Origin: Rhodospirillales bacterium | GTDB taxonomy: Bacteria; Pseudomonadota; Alphaproteobacteria; Rhodospirillales; JADHTD01 | Direction: 5' to 3' | DNA: 19,189 bases | Assembly (NCBI GenBank): GCA_016776525.1 | Contig: JADHTD010000015.1 | Span: 1 to 19,189 of the forward strand | Part shown: positions 10,207 through 19,083 of the stretch, in pieces | Position numbering within the stretch: position 1 is the stretch's first letter | Layout: every line of letters begins with the position of its first letter | Notes under the pieces: generated by a model | The model's input: only the letters and a program-made list of their open reading frames with translations | Told to the model about the DNA's origin: nothing | Database searches by the model: none | Made by a program: the position numbers and the translations under genes

Positions 10207-11832
10207 TTACATACTTACAGCACCGCTCTCGTCCGCCTTTAATTCAAAAGCGGCGTCCATAAGGGCGCGGGTATAGGCTTCCCGGGGATTGGAGAAGACA
10301 TCGTCGGCCACCCCCTGTTCGACGATGCGGCCGTGGCGGATGACGGCCACGTCATGGGCCAGGGCACGGACCACCTTAAGATCATGGCTGATGAACAGGT
10401 AAGCCAGGTCGTAGCGTTTTTGCAGATCGCGCAAGAGGTCGACGATCTGTGCCTGCACCGACATGTCGAGCGCCGAGGTCGGCTCGTCGAGAACGATGAA
10501 ATCCGGTTTGAGGACGAGGGCGCGGGCGATGGATATGCGCTGGCGCTGGCCGCCGGAAAATTCATGGGGGTAGCGGTCCATCATGTTGCGTTCCAGGCCG
10601 ACCTCTTCCAGGGCCTGGCCGATCAGTTCCCGGCGTTCCTCATACGTGCCGCCGAGGCCGTGCACCTTCAATCCCTCTTCGACGATCTGGGCCACCGACA
10701 GCCGCGGGCTGAGCGAGCCGAACGGATCCTGGAAGACGATCTGCATCTCGCGGCGCAGGGGGCGCAATTCCCGCGAATCCATGCCCTGGATATCACGGCC
10801 CTTGAAAACGATATCGCCCTCGCTACGTTCCAGGCGCAACAAGGCGCGGCCGAGTGTACTCTTGCCCGAGCCGCTTTCCCCGACAATGCCGAGCGTATGG
10901 CCCTTACGCACGGTCAGCGAGATACCGTCCACCGCCTTCACATGATCGACGACGCGGCGGAGGACGCCTTTTTTGATGGGGAACCAGACCTTGGAATCGG
11001 TGACGGTGACAACTTCCGGGGCTGACGCGTCGGCCTGGTCGGGCCGTCCCTTCGGCTCGGCGGCCAGCAGGCGCTGGGTGTAGGCATGCTGTGGATTGTC
11101 GAAGATGGAGTTGGTCTCTCCCTGTTCGACGATCTCGCCGTCATTCATGACGCAGGCCCGCTCAGCCATGCGCCGGACGATGCCCAGGTCATGGGTGATG
11201 AGCAAAAGCGCCATATTCAATTTGGCCTGCAAGTCCTTCAGCAGTTTGAGGATTTGCGCCTGGATGGTGACGTCGACGGCGGTGGTCGGTTCATCGGCGA
11301 TCAGCAGGTCCGGTTCGTTGGCCAGGGCCATGGCGATCATGACGCGCTGTTGCTGGCCGCCGGAAAATTCGTGGGGCAGGGCATTCAAACGCGATATCTG
11401 GTTTTCCAGGCCGACCAGGGCCATCAGTTCCTCGACCCGGGCGCGGGCTTCGCTCTTCGACATCAGTTTGTGCAGCAGCAATACTTCGTTGATCTGTTTC
11501 TCGATGCTGTGCAGCGGATTGAGCGAGGTCAGCGGTTCCTGGAAAATCATGGCGATGCGGTCGCCGCGAAGCTCGCGCATGTGGCCCTCGCTGGCCGCCA
11601 TTAACTCTTCCCCGGCAAAACGGATGGAACCGCCCGGATGCCAGGCCTGGGGATAGGGCAGCAGGCGCATGACGGACAACGCCGTCACCGATTTTCCCGA
11701 GCCGCTTTCCCCGACCAGGGCAACGGTCTCGCCCTTATCGATGCTTAAGCCTGCGCCGCGCACGGCTTTCACTTCGCGCTCGCCGCGGCCGAAGGAAACG
11801 GACAGGTCGTTGATTTCCAGCAGCTTGCTCAT
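10207..11832 (-). CDS. yejF: Peptide ABC transporter, double ATP-binding subunit
   Basis: This cytoplasmic ATPase powers the YejABEF importer of oligopeptide-type substrates. In Escherichia coli the system takes up microcin C, and in some alphaproteobacterial pathogens and symbionts it contributes to tolerance of antimicrobial peptides. The 541-residue protein contains two complete nucleotide-binding domains in tandem. The first has Walker A GESGSGKS at 41-48, signature FSGGQQQRV and Walker B LLIADEPTTAVD. The second has Walker A GESGSGKST near 315, signature FSGGQRQRI and Walker B FIVLDEPTSALD. Both Walker B sites keep the catalytic glutamate, so both should hydrolyse ATP. The length agrees with YejF and the two-domain form with one chain serving both permeases. 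Its ATG overlaps the yejE stop by four bases (ATGA), implying translational coupling. It is the last gene of the run. Confidence 0.95.
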   Translation of the reverse strand: MSKLLEINDLSVSFGRGEREVKAVRGAGLSIDKGETVALVGESGSGKSVTALSVMRLLPYPQAWHPGGSIRFAGEELMAASEGHMRELRGDRIAMIFQEPLTSLNPLHSIEKQINEVLLLHKLMSKSEARARVEELMALVGLENQISRLNALPHEFSGGQQQRVMIAMALANEPDLLIADEPTTAVDVTIQAQILKLLKDLQAKLNMALLLITHDLGIVRRMAERACVMNDGEIVEQGETNSIFDNPQHAYTQRLLAAEPKGRPDQADASAPEVVTVTDSKVWFPIKKGVLRRVVDHVKAVDGISLTVRKGHTLGIVGESGSGKSTLGRALLRLERSEGDIVFKGRDIQGMDSRELRPLRREMQIVFQDPFGSLSPRLSVAQIVEEGLKVHGLGGTYEERRELIGQALEEVGLERNMMDRYPHEFSGGQRQRISIARALVLKPDFIVLDEPTSALDMSVQAQIVDLLRDLQKRYDLAYLFISHDLKVVRALAHDVAVIRHGRIVEQGVADDVFSNPREAYTRALMDAAFELKADESGAVSM

Positions 11833-12881
11833 CGGAAGGTCTTCCTCGGGTCAAAGGCGTCGCGTACCGCTTCGCCGATGAAGATTAACAGGGACAGCAT
11901 GGTGGCGAGAACGAAAAAGGTGGTGAGGCCCAGCCACGGGGCCTGCAAGTTGGCCTTGCCCTGGTTGAGCAGTTCGCCCAGTGAGGCCGATCCTGGCGGC
12001 AGGCCGAAGCCGAGGAAATCAAGCGCCGTCAGGGTGGTGATCGAGCCCGACAGGATAAATGGCATGAAGGTGATGGTCGCCACCATGGCATTGGGCAGGA
12101 TGTGCTTGAACATGATGACCCGGTTGGAAACACCCAGCGCCCGGGCGGCCCGCACATAATCGAAATTGCGCGCCCTCAGGAATTCGGCCCTGACCACGCC
12201 GACCAGGGCGGTCCAGCTGAACATCAGCATCAGGCCCAGCAGCCACCAGAAATTGGGCTCGACAATGCTGGCCAGGATGATCAGCAGAAACAGTACCGGC
12301 AGGCCGACCCAGACCTCGATGAAACGCTGGAACAAAAGATCAGTGAGGCCGCCGAAATAGCCCTGTATGGCACCGGCGGCGATGCCGATGACGGAACTGA
12401 TGAGGGTTAGGACCAGCCCGAACAGTACCGAAATTCGGAAGCCGTATATGAGCCGGGCGATGACGTCGCGGCCCTGGTCATCGGTGCCCAGCCAGTTGAG
12501 TTCCGAGGGCGGCGCCGGAGCCGGCACCTTCAATTCATAATTCACCGAATCGTAACTGAAACGGACCAGCGGCCACAGGATCCAGCCTTTTTCCTCGATC
12601 AGTTCGCGCACCTCCGGGTCGGCGTATTCGGTTTCCGTTTCCAGGAAGCCGCCGAAAACGGTCTCCGGATAATCGGTCAGGAACGGCGTGTAATAAGCGC
12701 CATCAAAATGGATAAGGATCGGTTTGTCGTTGGCGATCAGTTCGGCAAACAGGCTGACGAAAAAGAGGATCAGGAACAGCCACAGCGACCAGAAGCCCCG
12801 CTTGTTGGCCCGGAAGTTGGCCAGTCTACGGCGGGTCAGGGGGGTGATGCGAAGCCCGAGAAAACGGCTGGCGCCCTGCAT
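11829..12881 (-). CDS. yejE: Peptide ABC transporter permease (second permease)
   Basis: YejE is one of two inner-membrane permeases forming the channel of the importer. The 350-residue protein has an N-terminal membrane helix at about 30-50 (WSLWLFLILFFVSLFAELI). A periplasmic stretch follows, containing LNWLGTDDQGRDVIARLIYG, the typical N-terminal signature of DppC/OppC-type permeases. A block of helices then carries the EAA-type loop (RAARALGVSNRVIMFKHILP) that contacts the ATPase. I placed the start at the ATG at 12881, which follows the yejB stop by two bases and has GGGGGA upstream. The same frame stays open another 151 codons upstream, but that translation is antisense-style nonsense lying inside yejB. 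Confidence 0.94.
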   Translation of the reverse strand: MQGASRFLGLRITPLTRRRLANFRANKRGFWSLWLFLILFFVSLFAELIANDKPILIHFDGAYYTPFLTDYPETVFGGFLETETEYADPEVRELIEEKGWILWPLVRFSYDSVNYELKVPAPAPPSELNWLGTDDQGRDVIARLIYGFRISVLFGLVLTLISSVIGIAAGAIQGYFGGLTDLLFQRFIEVWVGLPVLFLLIILASIVEPNFWWLLGLMLMFSWTALVGVVRAEFLRARNFDYVRAARALGVSNRVIMFKHILPNAMVATITFMPFILSGSITTLTALDFLGFGLPPGSASLGELLNQGKANLQAPWLGLTTFFVLATMLSLLIFIGEAVRDAFDPRKTFR

Positions 12882-12883
12882 GG

Positions 12884-13999
12884 TCAGGTCCCCCGCTTTT
12901 CGAAGTCGATGCGCGGGTCGATGATGTGGTACATCAAGTCGCCGATCAGGTTGAGCACCAGCCCCAGCAGGGTGAAGAAATAGAGGGTGCCGAACATCAC
13001 CGGGTAATCCCGGTTGATGGTCGACTCGAAGCCGAGCAGACCGAGGCCGTCCAGCGAGAAGATAATTTCTGTGAGCAAGGCGCCGGTAAACAGAATACCG
13101 ATAAAGGCGCTGGGAAACCCGGCGACGACGATCAGCATGGCGTTGCGGAAAATATGGCCGTAAAGCACCCGGTGCTCGGACAGGCCCTTTGAACGCGCCG
13201 TCACCACGTACTGTTTGTTGATCTCTTCCAGGAAAGAGTTCTTGGTGAGCATGGTCAGGCCCGCGAAACCGCCGATGACCATGGACAGGATCGGCAGCGT
13301 CATGTGCCAGAAATAATCGCCGATTTGCTGCCACGTGCTGAGTTCGGCGAAATTATCCGAGACCAGGCCGCGCAACGGGAACCAATCGAAATAGCGCCCG
13401 CCGGCGAACAGCACGATGAGCAGGATGGCAAAGAGGAATCCGGGAATGGCATTGCCGATAACGACGACGCCGCTCGACCAGATATCGAAACGCGAGCCGT
13501 CGCGCACCGCCTTCATGATGCCCAGCGGGATCGAGATCAGATACACCAACAGGGTGGTCCACAGGCCCAGCGAGATGGACACCGGCATCTTATCCAGCAC
13601 CAAGTCGATGACGCTGCGGTCGCGGAAATAGCTGTTGCCGAAATCGAAGACGATATAATTCTTCAACATCAGGAAAAAGCGTTCAGGAGCCGGTTTGTCG
13701 AAGCCGAACTGTTTCTCGATCTGCTTGATGAATTCCGGTTCCAGGCCCTGGGCGCCCCGGTATTTGCTCTGTACGTCGCTAGACTGTCCCTGCTGGCGGC
13801 GTTGGGCGGAGGGTACCGTTTCCTGACTGCCGGTACCGCTGACCCGGGCCGTGGCCTCGACGGCAACCCCCTGGATTTTGGCAATCATCTGTTCCACCGG
13901 GCCGCCGGGCGCGGCCTGCACGATGATGAAGTTGACGACCATGATGCCGAACAGGGTCGGGACGATCAGGGCCAGGCGGCGAAGGATATAGGCGAACAT
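12884..13999 (-). CDS. yejB: Peptide ABC transporter permease (first permease)
   Basis: YejB is the partner permease of YejE in the inner membrane. The 371-residue protein starts with a DppB/OppB-type membrane helix (YILRRLALIVPTLFGIMVVNFIIV). A hydrophilic periplasmic region of roughly 100 residues follows, unusually rich in Gln, Ser and Thr near 45-80 (GTGSQETVPSAQRRQQGQSS). The main block of five helices comes after it. The EAA-type loop is ARSKGLSEHRVLYGHIFRNA, and the C-terminus holds the conserved GYPVMFGTLYFFTLLG-like segment (here RDYPVMFGTLYFFTLLG). Length agrees with E. coli YejB. It starts 12 bases after yejA and ends two bases before yejE. The ribosome binding site is weak (GGGACC), consistent with coupling to yejA. 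Confidence 0.95.
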   Translation of the reverse strand: MFAYILRRLALIVPTLFGIMVVNFIIVQAAPGGPVEQMIAKIQGVAVEATARVSGTGSQETVPSAQRRQQGQSSDVQSKYRGAQGLEPEFIKQIEKQFGFDKPAPERFFLMLKNYIVFDFGNSYFRDRSVIDLVLDKMPVSISLGLWTTLLVYLISIPLGIMKAVRDGSRFDIWSSGVVVIGNAIPGFLFAILLIVLFAGGRYFDWFPLRGLVSDNFAELSTWQQIGDYFWHMTLPILSMVIGGFAGLTMLTKNSFLEEINKQYVVTARSKGLSEHRVLYGHIFRNAMLIVVAGFPSAFIGILFTGALLTEIIFSLDGLGLLGFESTINRDYPVMFGTLYFFTLLGLVLNLIGDLMYHIIDPRIDFEKRGT

Positions 14000-14011
14000 G
14001 GTTCGGTCCCG

Positions 14012-15841
14012 TTATGGCCCCTTCAGGGTCTGTTTGCCCTTCTCGGTGGCCTCGGCGGCGGCCGGGTTGATCCACCAGGTAAAGAACTGGGCGCCGCGGG
14101 TCGGCGTGACTTTGGGCCGTTGAAATTTGTTCCAGTAGACCAAGCGGTCATAGTCCAGGTGCCAGTTGGGGATGATGTAATGGCCCCATTGTAAAACCCG
14201 GTCCAGCGCCCGGGTGCGGTTTACCAGGCTCTTGCGGTCGGGGGCGGCGATGACCAACTCGACCAGTTTATCGATTGCCGGGTCGCTGATGCCGATGAAA
14301 TTGCGGCTGCCGTTCTGGGCGGCGGCCCGGGAACTCCAATAGCCGCGTTGTTCGTTGCCGGGCGACTGGGACTGTCCCCAGCCGCCGACGATCATGTCGA
14401 AGTCGTAGGTTTCCAGCCTCTTAACATACTGCGCCGAATCGACAGTGCGCACCCGGGCCTCGACGCCCAGGCGTTTCAGGTTTTTGGCAAAGGGCAGGAC
14501 AATGCGCTCGAAGGCCGGGCTGATCAGCAGAATCTCGAAACTCAGTTTCCATCCGCTCTCGGTATTGGTCCTGGTTCTATCCTTAATGACCCACCCCGCT
14601 TCTTTGAGCAGTTTATCGCCGATGCGCAGGTTTGAACGGATCCGCCCGTCGCCCTTGGTGGCGGGCGGATTGTAGGTTTTGCTGAAAACCTCGGCGGGAA
14701 TCCGTCCGCGCAGAGATTCCAGAATTTCAAGCTCCTCCCCGGAGGGCAGGCCCCGGGCGGAAAGCTCCGAGTTGTCGAAGTAGCTGCGGGACCGCTTGTA
14801 CTGGCCGTAAAACAGGTTGCGGTTCGACCAATCGAAGTCGAACGCATAGGCCAGAGCCTGACGCACCTTTTTGTCCTTGAAGATGTCCCGCCGGGTATTG
14901 AAAACGAAACCCTGCATGCCGGCGGTACGGTTGTGCTTGATCTCGACTTTCTTGAGCAGGCCATTCTTGACGGCGGGGATGTCATAGGCGGTCGCCCAGA
15001 TCTTGGAATTGTTCTCTGCGTGATAGTCGAAGGCACCGGCCTTGAAGGCCTCGACCATCACCGTTGCGTCCCGGTAATAATCGTACTGGATGGATTGATA
15101 ATTATTGTGCCCGACATTGACCGGCAGGCTCCGGCCCCAGTAACCGGCGACCCGTTCATAGGTAATTGATTTTCCGGCGTTGACCGATTTGATGCGGTAA
15201 GCGCCGCTGCCGAGCGGCGGTTCCAGGGTGGTTTTGGAAAAATCCCGGCCTTCCCAGTAGTGCTTGGGCAGGATCGTCAATTGCCCCATGATCAGCGGCA
15301 GTTCCTGGTTCTCGCCGGGCTTGAAGGTGAATTTGACGGACCGCGGGCCGGTTTTTTCGGCCTTCACCACATTGCCGTAATAATAGCGGTAAAACGGCTG
15401 GCCTTTGGCGACCAGGGTGTTGAACGTCCAGATGACGTCTTCCGGCGTCACCGATTTGCCGTCGTGCCAGCGGGCTTCCGGGCGCAGGGTGAACTCAACC
15501 CAGGAGCGGTCTTTCGGCGTTTCCACGGTTTCCGCCAGCAATCCATACTGGGTGAAGGCTTCATCGGCGCTCGACGACATCAGGGTATCGTAGATGGAAC
15601 CGATTCCGGCAACGGGCTGTCCCTTGGTGATGAAAGCGTTGAGGCTGTCGTAGCTGCCGGTGGTGGCCAGCTTGATGGCGCCGCCCTTGGGGGCCAGCGG
15701 GTTGACGTAATCGAAATGCTTGAAGTCGGGGCCGTATTTGGGGGCGCCGTGCATGGCGATGCCGTGGCGCGGTTCGGCCCCGGCCCCGGTGGCCGCGAGG
15801 ACGAAGAAAAGGGCCGGGATGAGAAGTGCAAATCGGCGCAT
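14012..15841 (-). CDS. yejA: Periplasmic peptide-binding protein of the Yej importer
   Basis: YejA is the substrate-binding protein (SBP_bac_5 family) that delivers peptides to YejBEF. The 609-residue product starts with a clear signal peptide, MRRFALLIPALFFVLAATGAGA, with predicted cleavage before EPRHG. No lipobox cysteine is present, so it should be soluble in the periplasm. Family landmarks include the start of the mature protein (HGIAMHGAPKYGPDFKHFDYVNPLAPKGG), VEFTLRPEARWHDGKSVTPEDVIWTF and the C-terminal HYIIPNWHLDYDRLVYWNKF. I chose the ATG at 15841. A further 20 in-frame codons reach an ATG at 15901 but would bury the signal peptide. It is the first gene of the yej block, 105 bases after hisN on the same strand. 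Confidence 0.95.
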   Translation of the reverse strand: MRRFALLIPALFFVLAATGAGAEPRHGIAMHGAPKYGPDFKHFDYVNPLAPKGGAIKLATTGSYDSLNAFITKGQPVAGIGSIYDTLMSSSADEAFTQYGLLAETVETPKDRSWVEFTLRPEARWHDGKSVTPEDVIWTFNTLVAKGQPFYRYYYGNVVKAEKTGPRSVKFTFKPGENQELPLIMGQLTILPKHYWEGRDFSKTTLEPPLGSGAYRIKSVNAGKSITYERVAGYWGRSLPVNVGHNNYQSIQYDYYRDATVMVEAFKAGAFDYHAENNSKIWATAYDIPAVKNGLLKKVEIKHNRTAGMQGFVFNTRRDIFKDKKVRQALAYAFDFDWSNRNLFYGQYKRSRSYFDNSELSARGLPSGEELEILESLRGRIPAEVFSKTYNPPATKGDGRIRSNLRIGDKLLKEAGWVIKDRTRTNTESGWKLSFEILLISPAFERIVLPFAKNLKRLGVEARVRTVDSAQYVKRLETYDFDMIVGGWGQSQSPGNEQRGYWSSRAAAQNGSRNFIGISDPAIDKLVELVIAAPDRKSLVNRTRALDRVLQWGHYIIPNWHLDYDRLVYWNKFQRPKVTPTRGAQFFTWWINPAAAEATEKGKQTLKGP

Positions 15842-15946
15842 CGGCCTAAAAATCCCCAAGTGAATGACAAGACGGCTGATTGTGTCGGCTCCCATGGGCA
15901 AAGATCAAGCGTTCCTTTACCGATCTCGCATCCTTGTGAGCCGGGG

Positions 15947-16741
15947 TTATGTTTTGAGGACGTTTATGGCTTTTTCATGGAGGCCGGCATCCCCGGCGGC
16001 GGCCACCCGGCCATCGGTTTCCAGCTTCAGCGCCCCGCCGGCCCAGTCGGTGATCATTCCGCCGGCGCCTTCGACGATGGGCACCAGGGCGCAGAAATCA
16101 TAGGGCTGCATGGTCGATTCGACGACTAGGTCGACTTGGCCGTTGGCCAGCAGGCCGTAGGCATAGCACTCGGCGCCGTAGATGGTGCGGCGGCATTGTT
16201 TGCGTAAAGCCTCGAAAGCCTCGAAATCGCCTTCTGGAAACATGTGCGGCGAGGTGGCGTAAATCCAGGCCTGTTTAAGGTCCGTGCAGGGGCGTACTTT
16301 GACCGGCGCGCCGTTGTAGGTCGTCGTTTGGCCGCGGGCCCCGATCCAGCGCTCGTCCAGGGCTGGCATGTCCATAACGCCCAAGATCGGCACGCCGTCC
16401 TTGAGCAGGGCGATCAGGGTGCCGAACAGCGGCTTGCCGGTAACGAACGACTGGGTGCCGTCGATGGGATCGAGCACCCACAGATACGCGGCATCGGTCC
16501 GCACGCCGCCGTGTTCCTCGCCGAGGATGCCGTGATCGGGATAGGTTTCCTCGATCAGCGCCCGCATGGCCGTCTCGGCTTTTTGATCGGCGATGGTGAC
16601 CGGGCTGTCGTCGTCCTTGGCGGCGACATCGACGGGCTGGCGGAAATAGCGGAGCGCGATGGGCCGGACGGCATCCGCCAGGCGCCCGGCGAATTCGATC
16701 AATTCACCGGGGACGGCCACATCAGCCCCCCCTGCGCTCAT
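15947..16741 (-). CDS. hisN: Histidinol-phosphatase, inositol monophosphatase type
   Basis: HisN hydrolyses L-histidinol phosphate in histidine biosynthesis. It belongs to the Mg2+-dependent inositol monophosphatase fold, and histidinol phosphate is the usual assignment in alphaproteobacteria. Metal-binding motifs are intact in the 264-residue form: DSPVTIADQKAE near 45-56, GEEHG at 74-78, WVLDPIDGTQSF near 88-99 and PYDFCALVPIVEGAGG near 213-228. The ATG at 16741 overlaps the stop of the cytochrome gene by four bases but has no visible ribosome binding site. A GTG at 16720 (eighth codon) is preceded by AGGGGGG at good spacing, and starting there gives MAVPGELIEFAGRLAD, closer to relatives. 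Either start may be used. Activity on inositol phosphate or a related sugar phosphate cannot be excluded. Confidence 0.88.
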   Translation of the reverse strand: MSAGGADVAVPGELIEFAGRLADAVRPIALRYFRQPVDVAAKDDDSPVTIADQKAETAMRALIEETYPDHGILGEEHGGVRTDAAYLWVLDPIDGTQSFVTGKPLFGTLIALLKDGVPILGVMDMPALDERWIGARGQTTTYNGAPVKVRPCTDLKQAWIYATSPHMFPEGDFEAFEALRKQCRRTIYGAECYAYGLLANGQVDLVVESTMQPYDFCALVPIVEGAGGMITDWAGGALKLETDGRVAAAGDAGLHEKAINVLKT

Positions 16742-17277
16742 GGCAGGGGCAGGGGGCTGTCGCTTTGTCCGCGCAGGTAGAGGATGACGGCGGCACGGTC
16801 CGAGGCCTTCTTCAAGCCGGCAAAGGTCATTTTGTTGCCCTTGGCATAGGCCTTGGGGTTGCTCAGGAAGGTATCCAGGTCCTTGTAGCCCCAGTTGCCG
16901 TCCAGTCCCTTGAAGGTACTGGAATACTTAAAGCCGCCGTGGGAAGCTTTTTTACGGCCGACGGCGCCCCACAGGTTGGGCCCGACCTTGTTCTTGCCGC
17001 CCTTGCCGGCGGTGTGGCAGGACTTACACTTTTTGAAGACCTTGACCCCGGCATCCGGATTGACGGAGGCCAGCAGCGCCAGGGCATCGCCGCTGCCGGA
17101 CGGGGCTTGAGCCGTCTTGGCCGGAGCTTTCGCCGTTTTGGCGGACATCGCCTTTTTCGCCGATGGCGGCGCCTCGTCGGCTTGCACCAGGCTGTCGCCG
17201 ATAAAATTGACCCCATAGATCAACCATGCTGCGATCAGCACGGACCCCCCGACCTTTTCCCAAGTCGAAAATTTCAT
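16738..17277 (-). CDS. Membrane-anchored c-type cytochrome (CycM-like)
   Basis: The product is a one-haem cytochrome c held in the inner membrane by an uncleaved N-terminal helix (about residues 9-27) with the haem domain in the periplasm. It resembles CycM/c552, which carries electrons between the bc1 complex and terminal oxidases in alphaproteobacteria. The haem motif is CKSCH at 84-88, and the distal ligand is probably M150 in NKMTFAGLK. GKGGKNKVGPNLWGAVGR at about 91-108 and the C-terminal AVILYLRG helix are typical of class I cytochromes c. A low-complexity Ala/Lys/Pro linker covers about 36-63. Its stop overlaps the hisN start. It is divergent from kdsB, with about 135 bp between. The neighbourhood cytochrome-kdsB-pheA is, as I recall, common in alphaproteobacteria. 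Confidence 0.9.
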   Translation of the reverse strand: MKFSTWEKVGGSVLIAAWLIYGVNFIGDSLVQADEAPPSAKKAMSAKTAKAPAKTAQAPSGSGDALALLASVNPDAGVKVFKKCKSCHTAGKGGKNKVGPNLWGAVGRKKASHGGFKYSSTFKGLDGNWGYKDLDTFLSNPKAYAKGNKMTFAGLKKASDRAAVILYLRGQSDSPLPLP

Positions 17278-17413
17278 CGCTTAAAAACCCTTCCATGTAT
17301 CGGTCCCCGGTCCAGGTGGTCCGGCGGCCGGCTATGGGGGCAATGTAGCGATTCAATCCGCCCCCTTCAACACTGCCTGTAAATTCCGGTTTCGGTGGCG
17401 GGAACCTCCCACT

Positions 17414-18172
17414 ATGATGCGGTCCATGAGCAAACCGACCAATCCCATCGTCATCATTCCGGCGCGGCTGGCATCCCAGCGGCTGCCCGACAAGCCGCTG
17501 GCCGATATCCACGGCGAGGCGATGATCGTGCATGTCTGGCGCCGCGCCCTGGAAGCCGGCCTCGGCCCGGTCATCGTGGCTGCCGCCGAAGTGGAAATCG
17601 CCGACGCGGTAAAGGCGGCGGGCGGCGATGCGGTGCTGACCCGGCCCGACCATCCGTCCGGCTCGGATCGTATATTCGAGGCTTTGAAAATCGTCGATTC
17701 CAGGGCCCAGCATGACGCCGTCATTAACCTGCAAGGCGACCTGCCGACCATCCCGCCAGATGACATCCGGGCCGCCCTGGAGCCGCTTGGCAATCCCGCG
17801 GTGGATATCGGAACCCTGGTCACCGACATCACCGAGGAGGCCGAGCGCACCGACCCCAATGTGGTCAAGGTGGCGTTGTCCCTCAATGACAGCGGCAGGC
17901 TTGGCCGGGCGCTCTATTTCAGCCGCGCCACCATCCCGTCCGGCGACGGTCCGCACTACCATCATATCGGGCTCTATGCCTACCGCCGCGAGGCCCTGGA
18001 ACGCTTCGTTTCGCTGCCGCCGGGGCGGCTGGAAAGGCGCGAACGCCTGGAACAATTAAGGGCCCTGGAAAACGGCCTGCGCATCGACGCTGCCCGCGTT
18101 GACACGGTGCCGTTGGGCGTCGATACTCCCGCCGACCTTGACCGCGCCCGCCAAATACTCGGCGGCGCCTGA
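17414..18172 (+). CDS. kdsB: 3-deoxy-manno-octulosonate cytidylyltransferase
   Basis: KdsB activates Kdo with CTP to give CMP-Kdo, the donor for the inner core of lipopolysaccharide; it acts in the cytoplasm. The protein is 252 residues from the ATG at 17414. Motifs are the nucleotide-binding IIPARLASQRLPDKPLADI near 14-32, TRPDHPSGSDRI near 76-87, INLQGDLP near 104-111, the substrate loop ending HHIGLYAYRREALERF, and the C-terminal PLGVDTPADLDRAR. Three start codons compete (17414, 17417, 17426). The third gives a 248-residue protein starting MSKPTNPIVIIPARLAS, the usual length, so it may be the true start; no strong ribosome binding site separates them. pheA follows after 21 bases and is probably co-transcribed. 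Confidence 0.95.
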   Translation: MMRSMSKPTNPIVIIPARLASQRLPDKPLADIHGEAMIVHVWRRALEAGLGPVIVAAAEVEIADAVKAAGGDAVLTRPDHPSGSDRIFEALKIVDSRAQHDAVINLQGDLPTIPPDDIRAALEPLGNPAVDIGTLVTDITEEAERTDPNVVKVALSLNDSGRLGRALYFSRATIPSGDGPHYHHIGLYAYRREALERFVSLPPGRLERRERLEQLRALENGLRIDAARVDTVPLGVDTPADLDRARQILGGA

Positions 18173-18193
18173 ACGACGAGAACCGAGACCGCC

Positions 18194-19051
18194 ATGTCCG
18201 ACGCCAGCAAAACCATCGCCTTCCAGGGCATGCCCGGAGCCTATTCCGACCTGGCCTGCCGCAGCGTGCGCCCGGAGATGGAGACCCTGCCCTGCCGGTC
18301 CTTTGAGGACGCCTTCTCCGCCGTCCGCGACGGTCAGGCGGCGCTGGCCATGATCCCCATTGAAAATTCCGTGGCCGGGCGGGTTGCCGACATTCATCAC
18401 CTGTTGCCGGATTCCGGCCTGCACATCATCGGCGAACACTTCCAGCGGGTGAACCACCACCTGTTGGGCCTGACCGGCGCCAAGATTGCGGACATCACCC
18501 ATGTACACAGCCACATCCATGCCCTGAACCAGTGCCGCAACATGATCAAGGAAATGGGCATCGAGCCGGTGGTGCATGTGGATACCGCCGGCGCCGCCGC
18601 CGAGATCGCCGCCAACGGCGACAAGACCCAGGCCGCCATCGCTTCCGAACTGGCCGGGGAACTGGACGGGCTGGTCTCGCTCAAGGCCAATATCGAGGAT
18701 GCCGAACACAACACCACGCGCTTCCTGATCATGGCCGCCGATGCCATCGTGCCGCACCCGAAGGCGGGGCTGTTGATCACCACCTTCGTCTTCCGCGTGC
18801 GCAACGTGCCCGCCGCCCTTTTCAAGGCGCTGGGCGGTTTCGCCACCAACGGCATCAACATGACCAAGCTGGAAAGCTATCTGGTCGGCTCGCGCTTCAA
18901 CGCCGCCCAGTTCTTTGCCGACGTCGAGGGCCACCCGGAAAACCGCGACCTCAAACTGGCCCTGGAGGAACTCAGCTTCTTCTGCGAGGAAGTGAAAGTG
19001 CTGGGCACCTACGCCGGCCATCCCTTCCGCCTGGAAGAAGCCGGGGAATAA
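18194..19051 (+). CDS. pheA: Prephenate dehydratase
   Basis: This cytoplasmic enzyme converts prephenate to phenylpyruvate in phenylalanine biosynthesis. It is the stand-alone form without a chorismate mutase domain. The 285-residue protein has a catalytic domain at about 7-185 with FQGMPGAYSD at 10-19, IPIENSVAGRV near 54-64, DTAGAAAE at 130-137 and the catalytic NTTRF at 173-177. An ACT domain at about 194-275 (KALGGFATNGINMTKLESYLVGSRF) should bind phenylalanine for feedback inhibition; its usual ESRP is replaced by ESYLVGSRF, as I recall from other alphaproteobacterial forms. It lies 21 bases after kdsB. The ribosome binding site is weak, so coupling with kdsB is likely. Confidence 0.95.
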   Translation: MSDASKTIAFQGMPGAYSDLACRSVRPEMETLPCRSFEDAFSAVRDGQAALAMIPIENSVAGRVADIHHLLPDSGLHIIGEHFQRVNHHLLGLTGAKIADITHVHSHIHALNQCRNMIKEMGIEPVVHVDTAGAAAEIAANGDKTQAAIASELAGELDGLVSLKANIEDAEHNTTRFLIMAADAIVPHPKAGLLITTFVFRVRNVPAALFKALGGFATNGINMTKLESYLVGSRFNAAQFFADVEGHPENRDLKLALEELSFFCEEVKVLGTYAGHPFRLEEAGE

Positions 19052-19073
19052 AGCCACCGGCTTTTAGCCTTTT
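19050..19073 (+). terminator. Candidate terminator after pheA
   Basis: AAAGCC (19050-19055) and GGCTTT (19059-19064) form a 6-bp stem with a 3-base loop, overlapping the pheA stop codon. The alternative stem GGCT-TTT-AGCC (19059-19069) is followed directly by TTTT. Both are short, so this is a weak intrinsic terminator candidate. Confidence 0.35.
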
Positions 19074-19083
19074 CCGGGGTCCT

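Noticed and set aside
12882..13334. Possible 151-residue N-terminal extension of yejE
   Set aside because: It lies wholly inside yejB in another frame and reads as an Arg/Pro/His-rich shadow; the normal-length YejE starts at 12881.
17024..18055. A 343-codon minus-strand frame spanning kdsB and the cytochrome gene
   Set aside because: It overlaps two well-supported genes and the promoter gap between them; composition is that of a shadow frame.
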